Origin: CAYLNK01 sp964384675
GTDB lineage: Bacteria > Acidobacteriota > Thermoanaerobaculia > UBA5066
Assembly (NCBI GenBank): GCA_964384675.1
Contig: CAYLNK010000236.1
Span: 1 to 10,809, forward strand
DNA length: 10,809 bases
Reading direction: 5' to 3'
The notes beneath the pieces were generated by a model. It did no database searches, was not told the DNA's origin, and saw only the letters and a list, made by a program, of their open reading frames with translations. A program made the translations under genes and the position numbers. Of the stretch, positions 7,116 to 10,809 are shown piece after piece (the first letter of the stretch is position 1; the number at the start of each line of letters is the position of its first letter).

Positions 7116-8078
7116 TCAGGCGTAGACGTCGGTGGTGAGAGTGTCGAAGGACGGCCAGGGGGAGTCGGCCGCGAAGGCGAACGCGGTGTCGAGCCGCTCG
7201 GCGACGCGGGTCTCGATCGCCCCGACCTCTCCCTGCGAGAGGGCGCCGCTCGCGAGGAGCCGCTCGCGGTAGGTGGCGATCGGGTCCTTCGCCTTCCAGG
7301 CGGCGAGCTCTCCGGGGTCCACGTACGACTGGTCGTCCGGCTCGTAGTGCCCGCGGGTCCGGTAGGTGCGCGTCTCCAGGAGGAACGGCTTCCTCGTCTC
7401 ACGGACCTTCCCGACGGCCTCGACCGCCGCGGCCCGGACGGCCTCCACGTCGTTGCCGTCGACGCTCTTCCCCTCGATCCCGTAGGCCGGGGCGCGCGAC
7501 GCGATGGAGTCGACGAGCATCGTCTCCTTGCGGGAGACGAACGCCTGCCATTCGTTGTTCTCGCAGACGAAGAGGACCGGCAGATCCCAGACCGCGGCGA
7601 GGTTCACGGCCTCGTGGAAGATCCCCTCGCAGGCCGCCCCGTCGCCGAAGAAGCAGACGACGACCGCGTCGCCCCCCTGCATCTGCACCGAGAGAGCCAC
7701 ACCGGGCGCGAGCGACAGCTCGCCGCCCACGATGGTGGAGGTGAGGATGACGCCGAGCTCCTTGACCGAGACGTGGAGGCTGCCGCTCTTGCCGCCGCAG
7801 TAGCCGGTGGCGCGGCCCATGATCTCGGCCATGATCCGGCCCGGGTCGGCGCCGCGGGCCAGGAGGTGGGCGGCGCTCCGGTGGTTGGTCAGGATCAGGT
7901 CCTGCGGTCCGAGGGCGCTCACCACGCCGACGGCCGAAGCCTCCTGTCCGACGGACGTGCAGGTGCCGGGGGACTTGCCGGCGGCGCAGGACGCCGCGCT
8001 CCGCTCCTCGAAGCCGCGCGCCAGGATCATCCGCTCGAGGAGGATGGTGGAATCGGGTCGGGTCGGCTGGGTCGACAT
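7116..8078 (-). CDS. 2-oxoacid dehydrogenase E1 component, alpha subunit
   Basis: A 320-residue alpha subunit of the same E1 enzyme, a typical bacterial length. The thiamine-diphosphate/Mg motif starts at GDGAACEG (GDG 145-147) and closes with ENN (Asn174-Asn175), the expected spacing of about 30. Other family blocks are SVGQEASAVGV (42-52), TNHRSAAHLLARG (64-76), GGKSGSLHV (95-103) and YRTRGHYEPDD near the C-terminus. The residue four before GQE, often His in this family, appears to be Cys40. I chose ATG 8078 because GAGGTG lies just upstream; extending to 8147 adds 23 arginine- and proline-rich residues without family character. The beta gene follows after 11 bases. Lipoyl-E2 and E3 would have to come from elsewhere; a stand-alone role with another acyl acceptor is possible. 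Confidence 0.92.
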   Translation of the reverse strand: MSTQPTRPDSTILLERMILARGFEERSAASCAAGKSPGTCTSVGQEASAVGVVSALGPQDLILTNHRSAAHLLARGADPGRIMAEIMGRATGYCGGKSGSLHVSVKELGVILTSTIVGGELSLAPGVALSVQMQGGDAVVVCFFGDGAACEGIFHEAVNLAAVWDLPVLFVCENNEWQAFVSRKETMLVDSIASRAPAYGIEGKSVDGNDVEAVRAAAVEAVGKVRETRKPFLLETRTYRTRGHYEPDDQSYVDPGELAAWKAKDPIATYRERLLASGALSQGEVGAIETRVAERLDTAFAFAADSPWPSFDTLTTDVYA

Positions 8079-8122
8079 GCTCACCTCGCGTCGCGGGTCT
8101 CGCCCGCTGGCAGTCCGAAGAT

Positions 8123-8144
8123 GCGGCCGGGGCCTGGGGGCCGC
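8123..8144 (-). terminator. GC hairpin GCGGCC / GGCCGC, weak terminator or leader structure
   Basis: Arms GCGGCC (8123-8128) and GGCCGC (8139-8144) pair perfectly around a 10-base loop. In the minus-strand transcript it follows the unassigned gene that stops at 8180, so it could terminate that gene. The following bases (ATCTTC) give only a poor U-tract, so a leader structure of the E1 transcript or chance is as likely. Confidence 0.25.
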
Positions 8145-8146
8145 CA

Positions 8147-8173
8147 CCTAAGGAATCCCTACACGATCCTAAG
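8147..8173. repeat. Pair of CCTAAG direct repeats 21 bp apart
   Basis: CCTAAG occurs at 8147-8152 and again at 8168-8173, a start-to-start distance of 21 bp or two helical turns, inside the AT-richer part of the spacer upstream of the E1 alpha gene. Such phasing fits two half-sites bound on one face of the helix. With six bases each, chance cannot be excluded. Confidence 0.3.
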
Positions 8174-8179
8174 AAGTCG

Positions 8180-9769
8180 CTATCCGGCGCGACGCCCGCC
8201 ACCGAGCGCGAGGAGCGCCGTGCGCAGGCGCGGACTGGATCGGAGCAGCCCGAGGTACGCGGCCTCCGGACCTTCCCGCTTGGCGGCGACGATCCGGCGG
8301 CGCAGGGCGGCGGGCACGGCGTCCGGCGGGAGGCGGTCGAGGACCTGCTGGAGCGGCGTGCGGCCAGGGGCGCCCGCGACCCCGAGCCCGAGCCCGAGGT
8401 TGCGGACGTGGAAGCCGTCCCAGGCCGGGTCGGGCTCGCCGACCGAGAACGTGAGCCCGGCGCTCGACAGGCGGCGGAGGGTGGCGGCCGAGGTCCGCCG
8501 CGCCGGCTCCCTCGCGAGGCGCGCCTCCTCCCGCCTGGCCAACGTCTCGACCTCCGGATCGACCGAACGGAATCCGAGCTTCCGGTAGAACCAGAAGGCG
8601 CCGGAGGCCAGGGCCTCGTCGTTCCCGCGCCCGATCTGGAACGGGTCGACGGCGAAGAGCGTCACCCCGAGGAGCTGACGGTAGGCTCGGAGTAGGCGGG
8701 CGTAGAGCCACGCCGACTCCCCGTCGCGGAACGCGAAGAAGACGTTGAAGCTCACGTCGAGCCGCTCGAGGAGGCCGAAGGCGTCGCCGTACCCGACGGG
8801 CACGCCGTTCCTCACCACCAGCGCCCCGTATCCGGCCCGGAGCGGGAGGCGTCGCCCCGGCTGGAGACCGTTGAGCAGGACCTCGGTCCCGCGACCGGCG
8901 CGAACGGACCAGACGGCCTCCGGGTCGCCGTGCGTGAAGGCGTACAGCTCGCGGTACCTCACGCCCATCACCGCGCGGGCCAGGTCGAGGAAGCGCTCCC
9001 CCTCCCGCCGCGAGAGGAGGCGTGCGGGGAGCGGAGCCGGATCGCTCAGCTCGGCCCCGAGGGAGACGTCCCGGCGCGTCAGGAACGGCCCCTCGATGAC
9101 GAACGGGCGCGCGAGCGGTCGGCGGGCGCGGGTCCGGGAGAGCGCCGAGTCCTCCAGCTCCCAGCGAAGCGGGAGCGCCAGCGCTTCGTAGCGCTCGGCC
9201 CTCTCGCGAGGAGGGAACGGCAGCGCGTCGAAGCGGCCGATGAGCCATTCGGCGTCGGTCGCGCCACCGCGGGCGGCGTCGATCCAGGCGCGGAACGGCA
9301 CGTCGACGTCGACCAGCGCTTCGTCGTCGAGGAGCGGGAGGAAGCGGGGGAGCGCGGCGCCGAGCCGCTCCGTGCTCTCGACGTCGTCCCAGGCGATCGT
9401 GACCTTCCCCGGGAACCGGTGGACGAGCCAGCGTGCGGCGTCGAACGGGAACGCCATCGTGATCGCGGTGCCGGCGATGCCGGCCACCTCGTGCTCGTCG
9501 AGGGGCGAGAGATCGGTGCCCGAGGCGCGCAGGCGCTCGACTCGCGCGTGCGTCGATCCGAGGAGCGCGTCGACACGGGTGAGGACGCCCGCCGAACGCG
9601 GGTGGGCGCGCAGGAAGAGGAGGGCGTCGTGGAGGCGGATCAGCGAGGCTGCGTCGTCGACGTCCGCGACGGCGAGCGCGTCGAGGAGGCGCTCAGCCTC
9701 GGCCGTGGCCCTCGGATCCCGCCGGATGGCGTCGAGCCCGGCGATCAGCTCCTCGGTGCGCGGCGCCAT
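8180..9769 (-). CDS. Hypothetical protein with GNAT-like C-terminal half
   Basis: I do not recognise this 529-residue protein. Residues 1 to about 90 look helical and charged. The middle (about 90-290) has no motif I can name. Residues about 310-400 resemble a diverged GNAT N-acetyltransferase: a strand-turn-strand GALVVRNGVPVGYGDAF, then FRDGESAWLYARLLRAYRQLLGV in the place of the acetyl-CoA-binding helix, and AFWFYRKLGF (FYRKLGF at 394-400), which matches the usual end of GNAT domains. The canonical R/Q-x-x-G-x-G/A loop is absent, so acetyl-CoA binding is doubtful. The C-terminal 100 residues are rich in Arg and Ala. No signal peptide or membrane helix is seen. I chose ATG 9769; a TTG 15 bases upstream is possible. 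No Shine-Dalgarno sequence precedes it, but TACCAT lies six bases before ATG. It is divergent from the kinase gene. Confidence 0.75.
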   Translation of the reverse strand: MAPRTEELIAGLDAIRRDPRATAEAERLLDALAVADVDDAASLIRLHDALLFLRAHPRSAGVLTRVDALLGSTHARVERLRASGTDLSPLDEHEVAGIAGTAITMAFPFDAARWLVHRFPGKVTIAWDDVESTERLGAALPRFLPLLDDEALVDVDVPFRAWIDAARGGATDAEWLIGRFDALPFPPRERAERYEALALPLRWELEDSALSRTRARRPLARPFVIEGPFLTRRDVSLGAELSDPAPLPARLLSRREGERFLDLARAVMGVRYRELYAFTHGDPEAVWSVRAGRGTEVLLNGLQPGRRLPLRAGYGALVVRNGVPVGYGDAFGLLERLDVSFNVFFAFRDGESAWLYARLLRAYRQLLGVTLFAVDPFQIGRGNDEALASGAFWFYRKLGFRSVDPEVETLARREEARLAREPARRTSAATLRRLSSAGLTFSVGEPDPAWDGFHVRNLGLGLGVAGAPGRTPLQQVLDRLPPDAVPAALRRRIVAAKREGPEAAYLGLLRSSPRLRTALLALGGGRRAG

Positions 9770-9775
9770 GCCGGG

Positions 9776-9781
9776 ATGGTA
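9776..9781 (-). promoter_or_regulatory. Possible leaderless -10 element TACCAT
   Basis: On the minus strand TACCAT is followed by six bases and then the ATG at 9769. A TANNNT hexamer at this distance would put transcription initiation at or next to the start codon. The absence of a Shine-Dalgarno sequence agrees. No good -35 element is visible. Confidence 0.35.
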
Positions 9782-9782
9782 C

Positions 9783-9788
9783 AAGGAG
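9783..9788 (+). promoter_or_regulatory. Ribosome binding site AAGGAG of the kinase gene
   Basis: AAGGAG ends three bases before GTG 9792, a short but usable spacing. It favours GTG 9792 over the in-frame GTG at 9804, for which the distance would be 15 bases. Confidence 0.5.
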
Positions 9789-9791
9789 AGC

Positions 9792-10685
9792 GTGCCTCAC
9801 CACGTGGTCGTCGCCGGGTGCATCGGGATCGACACCAACGTCTACCTGGCGGGCGCGGACGTCGACTTCACCGTCGAGGCGAGCTTCACCGAGAACGTCG
9901 ACTGCGTCGGTCAGGCGGGCGGGTACTCGGCTCGCGGCTTTGCCAGGCTCGGCTTCGCGACGGCGTTCATCGGGTCGGTTGGGCGGGACTTCCAGGGAGA
10001 GGAGATCCGCCGTTGCCTCGCCTCGGAGGGGATCGAGACGCTCCTCTTCGACGATCCGATCGGAACGCACCGGAGCGTCAACGTGATGTACCGGGACGGC
10101 CGCCGGAAGAGCTTCTACGACGGAAAGGGGCAGGGGGAGGTGGTGCCGGACCTCGCGGCCTGCGAGACGCTCCTCGAGGGCGCCCGCGTCCTCCACGTCC
10201 ATCTCGAGGACTGGTGCCGGTGCCTGCCGGAGATGGCCCGGCGGCACGGTGTCGTCGTCTCGTGCGACCTCCAGGACCTGACGGCCCTCGACGACCCGTA
10301 CCGGCGCGACTTCATCGAGGGGAGCGACATCCTCTTCTTTTCGTGCGTGAACTTCCCCGAGCCGGAGGCCGCGGTACGCGCGCTTCTCGCGGGCCGGACG
10401 GGCCGGATCGTGATCGGGGGGCGCGGCGCGGGCGGCGTGGTGGTCGGCACCGCCGCCGGGATCGAGCGGCTCCCGGCGCTCGACCTGCCGGAGCCGGTCG
10501 TCGACACGAACGGCGCCGGAGATTCGCTCGCGGCCGGCTTCCTCGCGAGCCACCTCCTCGACGGGCTCGACCTCGCGCGCTCGGTGCGCCGCGGGCAGCT
10601 CGCGGCGCGGCGCGCCTGTGCCCAGCGTGCGGGCGCCAAGGTCCTGACGTCGCGCGCGGACCTCGAATCCCTCGACCCGCGCTGA
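9792..10685 (+). CDS. PfkB-family carbohydrate kinase
   Basis: A 297-residue ribokinase-type enzyme, normal length for the family, which phosphorylates a sugar or nucleoside with ATP. The N-terminal strand VVVAGCIGIDTNVY leads to the GG substrate-site motif GQAGGYSARGFARLGF (residues 40-55), then GSVGRDFQG (61-69), and the C-terminal signature DTNGAGDSLAAGF (from 238) with catalytic base Asp244 and the GAGD anion hole. The Asn usually found after the GG motif (as in GGxxxNxA) is not at the expected place here, so the substrate pocket may differ from ribokinase. The kinase core, ATP site and catalytic Asp look intact. It starts at GTG 9792 behind AAGGAG. It is divergent from the unassigned gene with 22 bp between starts. 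No sugar transporter or isomerase gene is nearby to name the substrate. Confidence 0.9.
   Translation: MPHHVVVAGCIGIDTNVYLAGADVDFTVEASFTENVDCVGQAGGYSARGFARLGFATAFIGSVGRDFQGEEIRRCLASEGIETLLFDDPIGTHRSVNVMYRDGRRKSFYDGKGQGEVVPDLAACETLLEGARVLHVHLEDWCRCLPEMARRHGVVVSCDLQDLTALDDPYRRDFIEGSDILFFSCVNFPEPEAAVRALLAGRTGRIVIGGRGAGGVVVGTAAGIERLPALDLPEPVVDTNGAGDSLAAGFLASHLLDGLDLARSVRRGQLAARRACAQRAGAKVLTSRADLESLDPR
9799..9808. repeat. Perfect 10-bp palindrome ACCACGTGGT
   Basis: A perfect dyad within codons 3-6 of the kinase gene, 30 bases upstream of the ATG of the divergent unassigned gene and therefore near its expected -35 region. It could be an operator for that gene or simply reflect the His-His-Val-Val codons. 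Confidence 0.25.
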
Positions 10686-10784
10686 CGGGTACGCTGCCGG
10701 ACCGGGGCTGGCCTGCCGTCGCTCCTTTCGCCTCGAGGCGTGGGCGCGGGCGTACACGGCGCCGCCCCGCTCGTAGAATCAGGC
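10686..10784. other. 99-bp intergenic region with palindrome CGCCTCGAGGCG
   Basis: A short spacer between the kinase stop and the next start. It holds a perfect 12-bp palindrome, CGCCTCGAGGCG (10729-10740), which could fold as a 4-bp stem with a four-base loop but has no U-tract after it, so it is a poor terminator. Nothing else stands out apart from the -10-like hexamer before the next gene. Confidence 0.4.
10774..10779 (+). promoter_or_regulatory. Possible leaderless -10 element TAGAAT
   Basis: TAGAAT matches the TATAAT consensus at five of six positions except the third and is the best -10 hexamer in the window. It ends five bases before ATG 10785, so the transcript would begin at or beside the start codon. 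No Shine-Dalgarno sequence is present. The bases at -35 (about 10751-10756, CGTACA) match the consensus poorly. Confidence 0.5.
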
Positions 10785-10809
10785 ATGAGCTTGAAGATCT
10801 TCGCCGCCA
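10785..10809 (+). CDS. Start of a gene truncated by the window edge
   Basis: Only eight codons (MSLKIFAA) are visible. The start is supported by the well-placed TAGAAT and the intergenic gap before it. The N-terminus recalls ribose-phosphate pyrophosphokinases, which often begin with a similar LKIF strand, but eight residues are far too few to assign it. Confidence 0.45.

Larger units (their letters stand above)
8079..8179 (-). promoter_or_regulatory. Spacer upstream of the E1 alpha-beta pair, probable promoter region
   Basis: This 101-bp spacer lies between two same-strand genes and is long compared with others here. Reading toward E1 alpha it holds TAGGAT (plus-strand 8167-8172) as a possible -10 element without a recognisable -35, then a GC hairpin, then the GAGGTG ribosome binding site. 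The segment around 8146-8178 is visibly AT-richer than its surroundings. A promoter for the E1 pair here is plausible but not shown. Confidence 0.35.

Noticed and set aside
4456..7125. An 889-codon plus-strand open frame crossing the end of the cyclase gene and the E1 beta gene
   Set aside because: Its composition is that of an out-of-frame shadow, and the cyclase and E1 beta frames over the same DNA carry clear family motifs.
3038..7402. A very long open frame on the minus strand, 1454 codons, antisense to the diguanylate cyclase gene
   Set aside because: It is rich in Arg, Pro and Gly with no domain, and runs through both the cyclase gene and the E1 genes in the wrong frame. It results from the scarcity of stop codons in GC-rich DNA.
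8079..8147. Start at 8147 for the E1 alpha subunit
   Set aside because: It adds residues of non-coding character, while ATG 8078 has GAGGTG just upstream and gives a typical family length.

Overview
The window is a stretch of very GC-rich bacterial chromosome. Codon third positions are almost always G or C, genes are packed tightly, and GTG and TTG starts are common. A large two-component-regulator propeller protein fused to GGDEF, plus genes that look leaderless, would fit Acidobacteriota or a similar soil or groundwater lineage. That placement is inference from gene style, not from a marker gene. I see no tRNA, rRNA, CRISPR array, transposase, phage gene or integration site.

Layout. Positions 1-2946 hold a three-gene minus-strand operon read right to left: an acyl-CoA dehydrogenase, a membrane-anchored strictosidine-synthase/SMP-30-like beta-propeller hydrolase, and a patatin-like phospholipase that runs off the left edge. 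Both junctions are 4-base stop/start overlaps, so the three genes are probably translationally coupled and serve one lipid or ester degradation task. A 112-bp divergent spacer (2947-3058) separates this operon from a plus-strand gene for a 1018-residue membrane diguanylate cyclase with 14 periplasmic propeller repeats, a Y_Y_Y domain, one membrane helix and an intact GGEEF domain. That gene overlaps tail-to-tail by 4 bases with a minus-strand pair encoding the beta and alpha subunits of a thiamine-diphosphate 2-oxoacid dehydrogenase E1 (6112-8078). No E2 or E3 gene is in the window.

Upstream of the E1 pair, on the same strand, is a 529-residue protein I cannot assign; its C-terminal half resembles a diverged GNAT acetyltransferase fold. 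It is transcribed divergently, with only 22 bp between starts, from a PfkB-family sugar or nucleoside kinase (9792-10685). The first eight codons of another plus-strand gene lie at the right edge.

Most genes belong to known families. The items most worth a second look are the patatin/propeller/dehydrogenase operon, the all-in-one propeller-to-GGDEF sensor, a possible hairpin over the dehydrogenase ribosome binding site, the unassigned GNAT-like protein, and two starts with a -10-like hexamer 5-6 bases before ATG that suggest leaderless transcripts. I found nothing that clearly amounts to a new multi-gene system.
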